Shown: positions 16,997 through 25,950, counted from the first letter of the stretch. The stretch is DNA of 64,000 nt from Thermohalobaculum sediminis (GCF_023487995.1 NZ_JAMFKN010000003.1:248001-312000), one strand, 5' to 3'. A program made the numbers and translations. The notes: a model not told the origin generated them from the letters alone.

Positions 16997-17003
16997 CGCG
17001 CCA
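16988..17003. terminator. Short hairpin between convergent genes, stop codon in its loop
   Basis: TGGCGC and GCGCCA form a 6-bp stem whose 4-nt loop contains the TAG stop of the patatin-like gene. It fills the 7-bp gap between the two convergent stop codons. It could act as a weak bidirectional terminator. Confidence 0.3.
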
Positions 17004-17975
17004 TCAGACCTTGAGCACCCGGATCGGCGCGCCCGACATCCATGCCGCGATCGCCTCGACCGTCTGGCGGTAGAAGATCTCCCAGGTCTGGCGGCTGACA
17101 TAGCCGACATGGGGCGTAAGCAGCAGGCGGCCTTCTGCGATCAGCTGGGGGTCGCGGATCGGGTCGTCCCGCGGCACGGGCTCGGTGTCGTAGACATCGA
17201 TCGCCGCCCCGCCCAGCCGCCCGGCCCGCATTGCGTCGAGGACTGCGTGCGCGTCCGCGATCGGCCCGCGCGAGGTGTTCACGAGGAACGCGTCCGGCTT
17301 CATCCAGCCAAGCTCGGTCGCCCCGATCAGCCCGCGCGAGCGTTCGGACAGCACGAGGTGGATCGAGACGACGTCCGACGCTTCCAGCAGCGCCCGCAGG
17401 CTCGGCGCCCGCTCGACGCCCAGTTCGGCGCAGCGTGCCTCGGTCAGGTTCTGCGACCAGGCCGCGATATCCATCCCGAAGGGCCGCGCGAGGGCCGCCA
17501 CCTGCGCGCCCAGGCGGCCGAGCCCGACCAGCCCCAGCCGAAGCCCCGCCAGATCGCGGCCAAGCCCCGCCTGCCAGCCCCCCGCCGCCATCGCGTTCGC
17601 CTCGCGGACCAGCCCGCGGGACAGCGCGAGGATCAGCAGCATCGCCATCTCGGCCGTGGTTGTGCCGCGGCTCTCGGTGCCGCAGACGGTGATGCCCCGT
17701 TCGGCCGCCGCGGCGAGGTCGATCGAGAGGTTCCGCGCCCCGGTGGTCACGATCAGCCGCAGGTTGGGCAGCGAGCGGATCAGGCTGCCCGGCAGGGGTG
17801 TGCGCTCGCGCATCACCGCAAGCACCTCGAAGGGCGCGAGCCGCTCGACCAGCGCCCGATGGTCCGTGAGAGTGTCGCGAAAGACCGTGATCCCAGCCCC
17901 GCTGGCCTCGAGCACCGACCAGTCGGCGCTTTCCAGCGCGACGCCCTGATAGTCGTCCAGCACTGCGATCTTCAT
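17004..17975 (-). CDS. D-2-hydroxyacid dehydrogenase, NAD(P)-dependent
   Basis: 323 aa from the ATG at 17975, which has a strong GGAGAGG 8-10 nt upstream. The Rossmann fingerprint is LGLVGLGRLGAQVAAL. The catalytic residues of the 2-hydroxyacid family are in place: Arg in NTSRGPIADAHAV, Glu in DVYDTEPVPRDDP, and His in LLTPHVGYVS. Such enzymes reduce 2-keto acids (phosphoglycerate, glyoxylate, pyruvate classes). The PHVGYVS variant and lack of an ACT domain argue against SerA. The exact substrate is unknown. Confidence 0.9.
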   Translation of the reverse strand: MKIAVLDDYQGVALESADWSVLEASGAGITVFRDTLTDHRALVERLAPFEVLAVMRERTPLPGSLIRSLPNLRLIVTTGARNLSIDLAAAAERGITVCGTESRGTTTAEMAMLLILALSRGLVREANAMAAGGWQAGLGRDLAGLRLGLVGLGRLGAQVAALARPFGMDIAAWSQNLTEARCAELGVERAPSLRALLEASDVVSIHLVLSERSRGLIGATELGWMKPDAFLVNTSRGPIADAHAVLDAMRAGRLGGAAIDVYDTEPVPRDDPIRDPQLIAEGRLLLTPHVGYVSRQTWEIFYRQTVEAIAAWMSGAPIRVLKV

Positions 17976-18105
17976 GGCGACCCCTCTCCGCTCCAGCCTT
18001 CGCCGTCGAGATATGCCCCGATCGGCGCCCGCTGGCCAGCGGATCGAGACCCTCGGGCCGGCCATCGCCGCGCCACGCGGCGGACGGCCGCGCCGGGGCC
18101 GGGGG

Positions 18106-18762
18106 TCAGCGGCCCCCGGCGGGCACGGCGGCTCCGTTCCACCCGGACCCGAGCCGGAACAGCCGGCGCAGGCAGGCGCGCCCATTCAGGGCCGCCTCCT
18201 CGACCAGCGTCAGGGTGGTCGGCCAGGGCGCGCGGATCCGGCCCGCGACCTCGCCCTCGCCAAGGCTCAGGGTCGCGCCGAACTTCGCCGCGAGCTTCTG
18301 CATCCGGCGGTTTCCGACCATGCACGCCATGTGGACCGAGCCGACGCACCGGTTGCGCGCCAGCACCAGCGCCTTGCGCATCAGCATCACGCCGAGGCCG
18401 CGGCCCTGGAACGCGCGCTCGATGCTCATCGCGAGGTCGGCCTCGCCGGTATGGGGATCGGGATGCACCATCAGCTCGACCGCGCCGCGCAGGGTGCCGT
18501 CGACCTCGCAGCCCAGGATCCGGGTCCGCGCCCAGTCGATCATGGCGCAATGGCGCCGGATCGCGGCATCGTTCAGGTCGCCGCAGAAGCGCATCCGGCG
18601 GTCATGCCCGGCGAGCCGAAGGAAATGCGCCTCGAGCGCGGCGAGATCGTCGGGGCCCAGCGTGCGGATGTCAGCCCGCGGTGGGGGAAGAATCTGCGTC
18701 GTCGGGGCGGGAGGCACAAGCGAGGCGTGCCAGCCCTTCGGACCGATGGCGGTGGAACACAT
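18106..18762 (-). CDS. GNAT-family N-acetyltransferase
   Basis: 218 aa. After a Pro-rich N-terminus, the GNAT fold begins at about residue 30. The acetyl-CoA pyrophosphate loop is AFQGRGLGVMLMRKAL (QGRGLG at 119-124), preceded by the beta-strand region GEADLAMSIE. A perfect GGAGG lies 6 nt before the ATG. Upstream is a leader nearly 70% identical to that of a small ORF at 50.7 kb (see separate entry), so the gene belongs to a shared regulatory class. Substrate unknown. Confidence 0.88.
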   Translation of the reverse strand: MCSTAIGPKGWHASLVPPAPTTQILPPPRADIRTLGPDDLAALEAHFLRLAGHDRRMRFCGDLNDAAIRRHCAMIDWARTRILGCEVDGTLRGAVELMVHPDPHTGEADLAMSIERAFQGRGLGVMLMRKALVLARNRCVGSVHMACMVGNRRMQKLAAKFGATLSLGEGEVAGRIRAPWPTTLTLVEEAALNGRACLRRLFRLGSGWNGAAVPAGGR

Positions 18763-18845
18763 GGAAGACCTCCGTCGCGGTTCGCGTCACGTCCATCTTC
18801 CTCCCGGCGCAGGGGTCTCGGCGCCCCTCGTTTTGCACTGCACAA
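18763..18845 (-). promoter_or_regulatory. Conserved leader, copy A (upstream of the GNAT gene)
   Basis: Read on the minus strand this has, in order, a TGC-repeat element, CTGC, GGGAGGAAGA, GTGAC, then GACGGAGGTCTTCC directly before the ATG. Aligned without gaps from the start codon, 47 of 68 bases match the leader at 50667-50745. The TGC element also matches after a 2-nt gap. GGAGG sits 9 nt before a GTG (18790), giving a possible overlapping leader ORF of 39 codons (18671-18790) in another frame. Whether it acts at DNA, RNA or translation level is open. Confidence 0.6.
18831..18845. promoter_or_regulatory. TGC-repeat element, PhaR-site-like, copy 1
   Basis: TTTTGCACTGCACAA is a near-palindromic TGCA repeat. 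PhaR, the repressor of polyhydroxybutyrate granule genes in Paracoccus and Rhodobacter, recognises TGC-rich dyads of the CTGC-N3/4-GCAG type. Three similar elements lie at 50.1-50.8 kb. The assignment to PhaR is inference. Confidence 0.4.
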
Positions 18846-18976
18846 CGCAGGTGGGGCGGCAGCCGGCACAGGTCAAGGAGCGCGTGGCGCGCGACTGCGA
18901 CGCGGCGATGCAGGGCTGCAACGGTCACGAGACCGCCCCCCGTTCTGGCCGCGCCACGGCGATTCGGGCTGCGCCC

Positions 18977-19005
18977 TTGTTGCGTCGCGGCGGAACCGCT
19001 ATGTT
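18977..19005 (+). promoter_or_regulatory. Candidate sigma70 promoter for the rsfS-rlmH run
   Basis: TTGTTG, a 17-bp spacer and TATGTT (4 of 6 consensus). The predicted start is near 19012, about 60-80 nt before rsfS. It sits in the 329-bp divergent spacer between the GNAT gene and rsfS; apart from this and leader A the spacer shows nothing else. Confidence 0.4.
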
Positions 19006-19091
19006 CAGGGCAGTTGCAGGGTCGTGAAACGGTGGCCATCCCGGCCCCGGCGCCTCTCCGACGGAGGGTAGTTCTGACTGCTGAAATCTCC

Positions 19092-19496
19092 ATGAGTGCC
19101 GCTGGCACTCGTCCTTCCGCCCCCGCCATCGGCGGCATTGCGGACGCAACCGGGAGCGACGCTCTCCTCTCCCTCATCGTCACATCGCTCGACCAGGACA
19201 GCGCCGAGGAGATCGTCACGATCGACCTCAGCGGCAAGTCGTCGATCGCCGACCACATGGTCGTGTGCTCGGGCCGCTCGTCGCGCCACGTCGCCGCGCT
19301 GGCCGAGAAGCTGATCGAGCGTCTCAAGGCCGAGGCCGGCATCGTTGCGCGGGTCGAGGGCAAGGAGGCCGCCGACTGGGTGCTGATCGACGCGGGCGAC
19401 GTGATCGTCCATGTCTTCCGGCCCGAGGTGCGCAGCTTCTACCAGCTCGAGAAGATGTGGCAGACCGAGCCCGACAGGACGGCGCGCCGCATCTGA
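19092..19496 (+). CDS. rsfS: Ribosome silencing factor RsfS (Iojap/DUF143 family)
   Basis: 134 aa from the ATG at 19092. RsfS binds ribosomal protein L14 and blocks 30S/50S joining in starved cells. The core is intact: SIADHMVVCSGRSSRHVAAL, GKEAADWVLIDAGDVIVHVF and FYQLEKMW are diagnostic. The ATG has no Shine-Dalgarno. A GGAGGG block at 19063-19068 is ideally placed (5 nt) for an in-frame CTG at 19074, which would add LTAEIS. The rlmH gene follows after 10 bp, as in most bacteria. Confidence 0.95.
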   Translation: MSAAGTRPSAPAIGGIADATGSDALLSLIVTSLDQDSAEEIVTIDLSGKSSIADHMVVCSGRSSRHVAALAEKLIERLKAEAGIVARVEGKEAADWVLIDAGDVIVHVFRPEVRSFYQLEKMWQTEPDRTARRI

Positions 19497-19506
19497 TGCC
19501 ACGCCG

Positions 19507-19977
19507 ATGCGCATGACCATCGCCGCGGTCGGGCGGATGCGCGCGGGCCCGGAGGCGGAGCTTGTGCGCGATTATCTGGCGCGCGCCACCCAGGCGGGCC
19601 GCGGGCTGGCGCTGGGTCCCTTCGACGTCATCGAGATCGACGAGCGCAAGGCGCGCGAGCGCGCGGCGCAATCGGCGCGCCTGATCGAAGCCGCGCCGAC
19701 CGGGGCGCATGTGATTGCGCTCGACGAGCGCGGGAGCACGATGTCGAGCCCCGATCTCGCCGCCCTGCTCGCCCGCCTGCGCGATGCGGGAACTGCCGGC
19801 TGCAGCTTCTTGATCGGCGGCGCGGACGGGCATGACGAGGCCCTGCGCCGCCGCGCCGACCGGCTCATCAGTTTCGGGCCGATGGTCTGGCCGCATATGC
19901 TGGCGCGGGCGATGCTGGCGGAACAGCTCTACCGCGCGGTGTCGATCCTCGGCTCCGGCCCCTATCACCGCGAGTGA
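19507..19977 (+). CDS. rlmH: 23S rRNA (pseudouridine-1915-N3)-methyltransferase
   Basis: 156 aa, the standard RlmH length. A SPOUT-fold enzyme with the knot motif FLIGGADGHDEALRRRA and the C-terminal LAEQLYRAVSI-LGSGPYHRE found in nearly all RlmH. It methylates pseudouridine 1915 in helix 69 of 23S rRNA using SAM. The start is ATG 19507 (MRMTIAAVGRM) or ATG 19513. It is coupled to rsfS, a near-universal pairing. Confidence 0.95.
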   Translation: MRMTIAAVGRMRAGPEAELVRDYLARATQAGRGLALGPFDVIEIDERKARERAAQSARLIEAAPTGAHVIALDERGSTMSSPDLAALLARLRDAGTAGCSFLIGGADGHDEALRRRADRLISFGPMVWPHMLARAMLAEQLYRAVSILGSGPYHRE

Positions 19978-19980
19978 TGC

Positions 19981-20619
19981 ATGAACGAGCTGCGCTTCTG
20001 GTTCGATCCAGCCTCGACCTATTCCTGGCTCAGCGTGCTGCGGATCGACGCGGCCGCGCGCGACGCGGGGGTGCGGGTCCGCTGGCAGCCCTTCCTCCTC
20101 GGCCCGATCTTCCGGGCGAAGGGCTGGGAGACCTCGCCCTTCAACCTCGACCCCGCCAAGGGCGCACATATGTGGCGCGACCTCGAGCGCCGCGCGGCGG
20201 GTCTGGGCCACCCGGTGCGTCGGCCCGACGCCTTCCCGGCCAACAGCCTGCGCGCGGCGCGAGTGATGACCGCAGCGATCGACCAGCCGTGGCTTCCGGC
20301 CTTTGCCCGCGCGGTGATGACCGCTCAGTTCGCGCGCGGCGCGAACATCGCCGAGGATGCGACGCTGGAAGCCGCGCTGCGCGAGGCGGCTGCCGGGCCG
20401 GAATGGCTGGCCCGCGCCGAGGCGCCCGCCGTCAAGGACGCCCTGCGCGCCGCGACCGGGGAGGCTGCGGCCGTGGGCATCTTCGGCGCGCCGAGCTTCA
20501 CCGTCGGACGCGAGCTCTTCTGGGGCGACGATCGGCTCGACGAGGCGCTGGCCTGGGCCCGGGGACGCCATCCGCTGCAGGCGGATGCGCGCCTTGCCCC
20601 CGAGGGGCCGAACGACTAG
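19981..20619 (+). CDS. DsbA-fold protein, 2-hydroxychromene-2-carboxylate isomerase-like
   Basis: 212 aa, thioredoxin/GST-kappa fold. The N-terminus LRFWFDPASTYSWLSVLRID matches the family's DP-(I/A)SPYS substrate and glutathione site. The C-terminal IFGAPSFTVGRELFWGDDRLD is the cis-Pro region. Family members isomerise hydroxychromene carboxylate in naphthalene breakdown or act as glutathione-dependent oxidoreductases. The actual substrate in a non-naphthalene context is unknown. It follows rlmH by 3 bp. Confidence 0.9.
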   Translation: MNELRFWFDPASTYSWLSVLRIDAAARDAGVRVRWQPFLLGPIFRAKGWETSPFNLDPAKGAHMWRDLERRAAGLGHPVRRPDAFPANSLRAARVMTAAIDQPWLPAFARAVMTAQFARGANIAEDATLEAALREAAAGPEWLARAEAPAVKDALRAATGEAAAVGIFGAPSFTVGRELFWGDDRLDEALAWARGRHPLQADARLAPEGPND

Positions 20620-20656
20620 ACCGCTGGAAACGGAACCCGAGCAGGAAGGGCGGCAC

Positions 20657-22195
20657 ATGGCGACACGACCCGTGGTCCTATGCATCCTCGACGGCTGGGG
20701 CCTCGGCGAGCGGCGCGACGCCAATGCGCCGGTTCTCGCCGATACGCCGAACTTCGACCGCATCTGGCAAGACTGCCCGCACACCACCCTCTCGGCCTCG
20801 GGCGAGGATGTGGGGCTGCCCGCCGGCCAGATGGGCAATTCCGAGGTGGGCCACACCAACATCGGCGCTGGCCGCGTCGTCTGGATGGACCTGCCCCGGA
20901 TCGACAAGGCGATCGAGGATGGCAGCTTTGCCCTCAATCCCGCCTTCGACCGCTTCGCCGACACCCTGCAGGCCACGGGCGGCACCGCACATGTGATCGG
21001 GCTGATGAGTCCCGGCGGCGTGCATTCCCACCAGCACCATTTCGCCCGCACGGCGCGCCAGCTTGCCCGGCGTGGCCTGCGGGTGCGGCTCCACCTGTTC
21101 CTCGATGGCCGCGACGTGCCGCCGAAATCCGCGCTGCCGCAGCTCGCCGCCTTCGAGGAGGAACTGGGCGACGCCGCCGAGATCGCCACCGTGACCGGAC
21201 GCTTTCACGCGATGGACCGCGACAGGCGCTGGGAGCGCGTCGAGGCCGCGTGGCGCGTCATCGTCCGGGCCGAGGGCCACCGTGCCGCCAGCGCGCGCGA
21301 GGCGATCGAGGCCGCCTACACACGCGGCGAGACCGACGAGTTCGTCGAGCCCACCGCGATCGGCGCCTATCCCGGCATCGCGGCGGATGGCGACGGCCTC
21401 GTCTGCGTCAACTTCCGCGCCGACCGGGCGCGCGAGATCCTGATGGCGCTGCTCGACCCCGCCTTCGACGGCTTTGCCCGCGCGCCGCAGCCGCGCTTTG
21501 CCGCGGCGCTGGGGATGGTCGAGTATTCGGACCGGCTGAACGGGCTGATGGACACCCTTTTCCCGTCCGAGCGGATCGCGAACACACTGGGCGAGTGGGT
21601 GGCGGCGCATGGCCTGCGGCAGTTCCGGCTGGCCGAGACCGAGAAGTATCCGCATGTCACCTTCTTCCTGAATGGCGGCATCGAGGTGCCCGCAGCGGGC
21701 GAGGACCGCTTCATGGCCCCCTCGCCGCGCGTCCGGACCTACGACCTTGCCCCCGAGATGGCGGCGGCCGAGGTGACCGGACAGCTGTGCGAGGCCATAC
21801 GGGCGCGCTATGACCTCATCGTCGTGAATTACGCGAACCCCGACATGGTGGGCCACACCGGCAGCCTCGAGGCCGCGATCCGGGCCTGCGAGGCGGTCGA
21901 CCGGGGGCTAGGCGCCGCGCTCGCCGCGCTGCGCGAGACCGGCGGGGCGATGCTGGTCACCGCCGACCATGGCAATTGCGAGGTGATGGTCGATCCCGAA
22001 ACCGGCGGGCCGCACACCGCGCACACGACCAACCCGGTCCCTCTGATCCTGGTCGAGCCCGAGCGCGCTGCCGGGCATGGCCTCGCGACCGGCGGGCGGC
22101 TTGCCGATCTGGCGCCGACGCTGCTCGGGCTCATGGGCCTGCCGCAGCCGCCGGAGATGACCGGCCGCTCGCTGCTGACGGAGCCCGGCGCGTGA
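20657..22195 (+). CDS. gpmI: 2,3-bisphosphoglycerate-independent phosphoglycerate mutase
   Basis: 512 aa glycolytic enzyme interconverting 3- and 2-phosphoglycerate with two Mn ions. Of the alkaline phosphatase superfamily. Seen: first metal Asp in VLCILDGWGLGERRDANAP, phosphoserine in GNSEVGHTNIGAGRVV, and second-site residues in NYANPDMVGHTG and TADHGNCEVM. The start is ATG 20657 with AGGAAGGG upstream; the longer open frame overlaps the previous gene and is rejected. The TGA overlaps the GTG start of the next gene (GTGA). Confidence 0.97.
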   Translation: MATRPVVLCILDGWGLGERRDANAPVLADTPNFDRIWQDCPHTTLSASGEDVGLPAGQMGNSEVGHTNIGAGRVVWMDLPRIDKAIEDGSFALNPAFDRFADTLQATGGTAHVIGLMSPGGVHSHQHHFARTARQLARRGLRVRLHLFLDGRDVPPKSALPQLAAFEEELGDAAEIATVTGRFHAMDRDRRWERVEAAWRVIVRAEGHRAASAREAIEAAYTRGETDEFVEPTAIGAYPGIAADGDGLVCVNFRADRAREILMALLDPAFDGFARAPQPRFAAALGMVEYSDRLNGLMDTLFPSERIANTLGEWVAAHGLRQFRLAETEKYPHVTFFLNGGIEVPAAGEDRFMAPSPRVRTYDLAPEMAAAEVTGQLCEAIRARYDLIVVNYANPDMVGHTGSLEAAIRACEAVDRGLGAALAALRETGGAMLVTADHGNCEVMVDPETGGPHTAHTTNPVPLILVEPERAAGHGLATGGRLADLAPTLLGLMGLPQPPEMTGRSLLTEPGA

Positions 22196-23373
22196 GCCGG
22201 GCGGGCGCGGCATCGGCACTCGCGCTCGCCCTGACGCTCGCGCTCGGCGCGCCCTTCCCCGCCGCTGCATCCGACCCTGCTTCAGTCATCGAGGACGCAA
22301 GGGCAGACCTCACCCGCGCGGGGCGCGCGCTCGAGCGCGCCTCGACCCCGCCCGAGAAGCTCGAGGCGCTCGGCCGCGCCGCCGCGGCGGCGGAAACTGC
22401 CCTTGGGGCCTACCGGCTCCTGCTGCGCGCGCTCGCGGCCGAGGAGGCGTCGCTCGCCGCTGCAATGGCCGGCGACCGCGAGAGCGCGGCACGGCTCGTC
22501 TCGGCCCTCGACAGCCTCTCGCGCGCGCCGCGCTCGGCGCTGCTCGCCTATCCCGGCGGCCCCATCGAGGCGATCCGCGCGGCGAGCCTGATGGCCGCGA
22601 TCGCGCCGGAACTCGACCGCCGGCGCATCGATCTCGCGCTGCGGCTCGACCGGCTCGCCGAGCTTCGCCTGCGCGAGGAGGCGGCGCGGGCCGAGGCGGA
22701 GACCCTGCTGGCCGAACTCCAGCACCTCCGGGCCGAGGCCTACCGGGCTGTGCGCGAGCATCACGGCCGCGCGCCCGCCGACCGCGCGCTGGCGGCACAG
22801 GCCGCGGCGGCGTCGGCCCGGGCGCGCGACCTCGCCGGCCTCGCCGATGCTCTCGCCGGCCGGGGCGCGACGGCGACGACGGCAGGGACGACAACCTCCG
22901 CACGTGGCGCCGCCGCCGGTTTTGGCGAACCGCCCACCCCTCTGCCGTTGCCCGTCGCGGGTCGGATGACCGCGGGATTCCGCGACCCCGACCCCTGGGG
23001 GCGGCGCGGCGCCGGCCTGACCCTGAGCGCCCCGCCCTGGGCCGAGGTCCGCGCGCCCGTGAACGCGACGCTGCGCTATGCCGGGCCGCTCACCGACTAT
23101 GGGCAGGTTGCGATCCTCGAACCGCGGCCCGGCTGGCTGATCGTGCTGGCGGGCCTCGGACGGATCACGAGGGCGCCCGGCGAGACGGTTCTCGCCGGCG
23201 AGGCACTGGGCGATCTGGGCGGCCTTCTGCCCGAGAACGAGGAATTTTTACTTGAAGCGACCGGTAAGGATGGTGAGATCCTAGACCGGAAGCTTTATAT
23301 CGAGGTGAGGCGCGATGGACAGCCCATCGACCCCGAGCCTTGGTTCGGCAATGGCGGCAAGCGAGGCCCTTAG
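22192..23373 (+). CDS. EnvC-like murein hydrolase activator (M23-type domain)
   Basis: 393 aa from the GTG at 22192, coupled to gpmI. The N-terminus is a signal peptide (SALALALTLALGAPFPAAA). A long Ala/Glu/Arg-rich coiled-coil region (about 25-230) precedes a LytM-like C-terminal domain (about 250-385). That domain lacks an obvious HxxxD / HxH zinc set, as in EnvC, which is a degenerate peptidase that activates amidases at the division septum. Its position before ctpA is the usual alphaproteobacterial order. Periplasmic. Confidence 0.88.
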   Translation: MSRAGAASALALALTLALGAPFPAAASDPASVIEDARADLTRAGRALERASTPPEKLEALGRAAAAAETALGAYRLLLRALAAEEASLAAAMAGDRESAARLVSALDSLSRAPRSALLAYPGGPIEAIRAASLMAAIAPELDRRRIDLALRLDRLAELRLREEAARAEAETLLAELQHLRAEAYRAVREHHGRAPADRALAAQAAAASARARDLAGLADALAGRGATATTAGTTTSARGAAAGFGEPPTPLPLPVAGRMTAGFRDPDPWGRRGAGLTLSAPPWAEVRAPVNATLRYAGPLTDYGQVAILEPRPGWLIVLAGLGRITRAPGETVLAGEALGDLGGLLPENEEFLLEATGKDGEILDRKLYIEVRRDGQPIDPEPWFGNGGKRGP

Positions 23374-23376
23374 TTC

Positions 23377-24693
23377 ATGCGCAAGACCATTCTGGCCCTG
23401 ATGGCGGGCGTCGCTCTCGGTGTCTCGGCTCCGCACTTCGCATCCCTGACCCACGCGCAGGAAAACAGTGCCCGCACGACATACGAGTATCTTGACCTGT
23501 TCGGGGACATCTTCCAGCGCGTCCGGACCTCCTACGTCGAGGAGGTCAACGAGAAGAAGCTGATCGAGGCGGCGATCAACGGGATGCTCGCCTCGCTCGA
23601 TCCGCACTCGACCTACCTGCCGCCCGCGAACTTCGAGGACATGCGCGAACAGACGCGCGGCGAGTTCGGCGGGCTCGGCATCGAGGTCACGATGGAGAAC
23701 GGCTTCGTAAAGGTCGTGGCCCCCATCGACGACACGCCGGCCGCGCGCGCCGGCATCGAGTCGGGCGACTTCATCACCCATATCGACGGGGAATCGGTGC
23801 TCGGCCTCACCCTCTCGGACGCGGTCGACAAGATGCGCGGGCCGGTGGGGTCGGAGATCACCGTCACGATCGGGCGCGAGGGCGCCGAGGAGCCCTTCGA
23901 CGTCACGATCGTGCGCGACACCATCAAGATCCGCGCGGTGCGCGCGCGCGCCGAAGGCAATATCGGCGTCATCCGCATCACCACGTTCAACGAGCAGACG
24001 ACCGAGAACCTGCGCGAGGGCATCGAGCAGGTGACGGCAGAGATCGGCGCCGACAAGGTCGCGGGCTTCATCATCGACCTTCGCAACAACCCGGGCGGCC
24101 TGCTGACGCAGGCGATCGAGGTTTCGGACGCCTTCCTCGACAAGGGCGAGATCGTCTCGACCCGCGGCCGCGACCTCGAGCAGGCCGAGCGCGTGAACGC
24201 GCAGCCGGGCGACCTCGCGGGCGGCAAGCCGCTGGTGGTGCTGATCAACGAGGGCTCCGCCTCGGCGTCCGAGATCGTTGCGGGCGCGCTGCAGGATCAG
24301 CGCCGCGCGATCATCGTGGGCGCCAAGAGCTTCGGCAAGGGCTCGGTCCAGACCATCATGCGGCTGGGCGACAAGGGGGCCGTCAAGCTCACCACGGCGC
24401 GCTATTTCACGCCCTCGGGGCGGTCGATCCAGGCGCTTGGCATCGAGCCGGACATCCTCGTCGAGGAGCGCAAGATCGCCAGTGCCGACGAGGAACAGCC
24501 GCGCCAGCTCCGCTCGGAGGCCGAGCTCCGCGGCAGCCTCTCGAACGAGCTGTCCGAGGACGAGAAGAAGCTGCTCGAGGACGAGCGCGCGCGTCATGAA
24601 GCGACGGCGAAGCTGCGCGCGGACGACTTCCAGCTCGCCTATGCCATTGACCTGCTGAACGGGCTTGCGATCTACGACCGCGGCCAGAACTGA
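23377..24693 (+). CDS. ctpA: Carboxyl-terminal processing peptidase, S41 family
   Basis: 438 aa, periplasmic. Signal peptide (residues 1-28), a PDZ domain (about 95-175) and the S41 catalytic core. The Ser/Lys dyad is S296 in [17 protein letters not shown] and K321 in KSFGKGSVQ, spaced as in E. coli Prc. It trims C-termini of periplasmic and lipoproteins and is often linked to cell wall hydrolase control. It follows the envC-like gene by 3 bp, consistent with a joint role in wall remodelling. Confidence 0.96.
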   Translation: MRKTILALMAGVALGVSAPHFASLTHAQENSARTTYEYLDLFGDIFQRVRTSYVEEVNEKKLIEAAINGMLASLDPHSTYLPPANFEDMREQTRGEFGGLGIEVTMENGFVKVVAPIDDTPAARAGIESGDFITHIDGESVLGLTLSDAVDKMRGPVGSEITVTIGREGAEEPFDVTIVRDTIKIRAVRARAEGNIGVIRITTFNEQTTENLREGIEQVTAEIGADKVAGFIIDLRNNPGGLLTQAIEVSDAFLDKGEIVSTRGRDLEQAERVNAQPGDLAGGKPLVVLINEGSASASEIVAGALQDQRRAIIVGAKSFGKGSVQTIMRLGDKGAVKLTTARYFTPSGRSIQALGIEPDILVEERKIASADEEQPRQLRSEAELRGSLSNELSEDEKKLLEDERARHEATAKLRADDFQLAYAIDLLNGLAIYDRGQN

Positions 24694-24749
24694 ACGGTCT
24701 TGAGCCTCCCCGCGTCCTCCGGCTGGCCGCCGGGGGGCACGGAGCCCGG

Positions 24750-25256
24750 ATGTCCGAGATGACTTACTCCGCTCCGCCGACCGACATCGCGCGCCTTCCC
24801 TACCGGCCATGCGTTGGGCTGGTGCTCCTCAATTCTTCCGGGCACATCTTCGCCGGGCAGCGGATCGATTCGACCTACGATGCCTGGCAGATGCCGCAGG
24901 GCGGGATCGACCAGGGCGAGACGCCGCTCGAGGCCGCCCTACGCGAGCTGCGCGAGGAGACGGGGATCGACCCTTCGAGTGTCAGGGTGCTGCGGGAGAG
25001 CAGCCGGTGGCTCACCTACGATCTCCCGGCGCATCTGGTGGGACGTCTCTGGGGCGGACGCTTCCGCGGCCAGAGCCAGCGCTGGTTCGCGATGCGCTTC
25101 AAGGGCGACGACAGCGAGATCGACATCGAGACCCATGAGCCCGAGTTCAACCGGTGGGCCTGGATGAACCCGGCCGACCTGATTCACCGCATCGTGCCGT
25201 TCAAGCGTGACACCTATTCGGCGGTCTTCGCCGAGTTTGCCGATCTGCTGGCCTAG
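24750..25256 (+). CDS. rppH: RNA pyrophosphohydrolase (Nudix)
   Basis: 168 aa. The Nudix box occupies residues 51-73 ([20 protein letters not shown], then TGI). The RppH-specific framing is [21 protein letters not shown] and the C-terminal [15 protein letters not shown]. It removes pyrophosphate from 5'-triphosphorylated mRNA and so starts RNase E-dependent decay. It is last in the gpmI-envC-ctpA-rppH run and converges with a lipoprotein gene 25 bp away. Confidence 0.95.
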   Translation: MSEMTYSAPPTDIARLPYRPCVGLVLLNSSGHIFAGQRIDSTYDAWQMPQGGIDQGETPLEAALRELREETGIDPSSVRVLRESSRWLTYDLPAHLVGRLWGGRFRGQSQRWFAMRFKGDDSEIDIETHEPEFNRWAWMNPADLIHRIVPFKRDTYSAVFAEFADLLA

Positions 25257-25281
25257 CCGCCGCGGTGCTGCGCGTGCGCGG

Positions 25282-25788
25282 TCAGATGATGTTGTACGTG
25301 TCCCCCGGCGTCCGTGTGCGGCGGATGTCGTCGCCGGAGCTCCCGGACGCCCCCTCGGGAACGAAGACGAACTCCGTTCCGAAGCGATAGACGGTGGCGC
25401 AGCCGCTCTCCCCCCCGCCCCAGTCCATTTCCCACTGGCGGCAGATCGACGCGCCCGAGGGGCCGCCACCGCGGATGCTCCACTGGCCGCGATTGCGCTC
25501 AACGGCGCCATCCTTGGTCCTCGACTGTCCGACCAGTTCGCCATTGCGGCCGACATACACGTGCCACAGACGCTCGGCGCCGACGTGGCTCAGGGTCGAA
25601 TCGGTCAGGTAGATCTCGATCTCCGCGGCGGTGAGCGGCAGCGTCCCCCGGTCCACCACATCGCCTGACGTCACGACCTTCTCATCGTCGGGCGTCAGGT
25701 CGGCGGACGCGCAGGCGGCGAGCAGCGCTGCCGTCAGGATGACCGCGCCAGTCCGATGTGTCCCCGTCACCATGACGCCACCATGCAT
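25282..25788 (-). CDS. Putative lipoprotein, function unknown
   Basis: 168 aa (an ATG at 25773 is an alternative start). The N-terminus is a lipoprotein signal ending in the lipobox LLAACAS. The mature part has a beta-rich look with two cysteines (SICRQWE and ESGCATVYR), which recalls the small DUF995-type secreted proteins of alphaproteobacteria; that match is tentative. Divergent from nothing; it shares a 162-bp spacer with the end of the atp operon. Confidence 0.72.
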   Translation of the reverse strand: MHGGVMVTGTHRTGAVILTAALLAACASADLTPDDEKVVTSGDVVDRGTLPLTAAEIEIYLTDSTLSHVGAERLWHVYVGRNGELVGQSRTKDGAVERNRGQWSIRGGGPSGASICRQWEMDWGGGESGCATVYRFGTEFVFVPEGASGSSGDDIRRTRTPGDTYNII

Positions 25789-25894
25789 TTACTTCGCCCG
25801 GCACGGACATATTCCGATCCCACGCCGGAAGCGCAAGCGTTCTGCGTTCCATGGCACCGCAACAGGCGCCGCGGAGAGCCCCGAACGCGAAGCA

Positions 25895-25918
25895 GCGCGC
25901 CGGACCACGCCGGCGCGC
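25895..25918 (-). terminator. Terminator hairpin of the atp operon
   Basis: GCGCGCCGG and CCGGCGCGC form a perfect 9-bp stem with a 6-nt loop, 32 nt after the atpC stop. On the transcribed strand it is followed by TGCTTCGCGTTC, only partly U-rich. Confidence 0.5.
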
Positions 25919-25950
25919 CGCATCGTTGGGATTCATGGCTCGCGCGCGCG

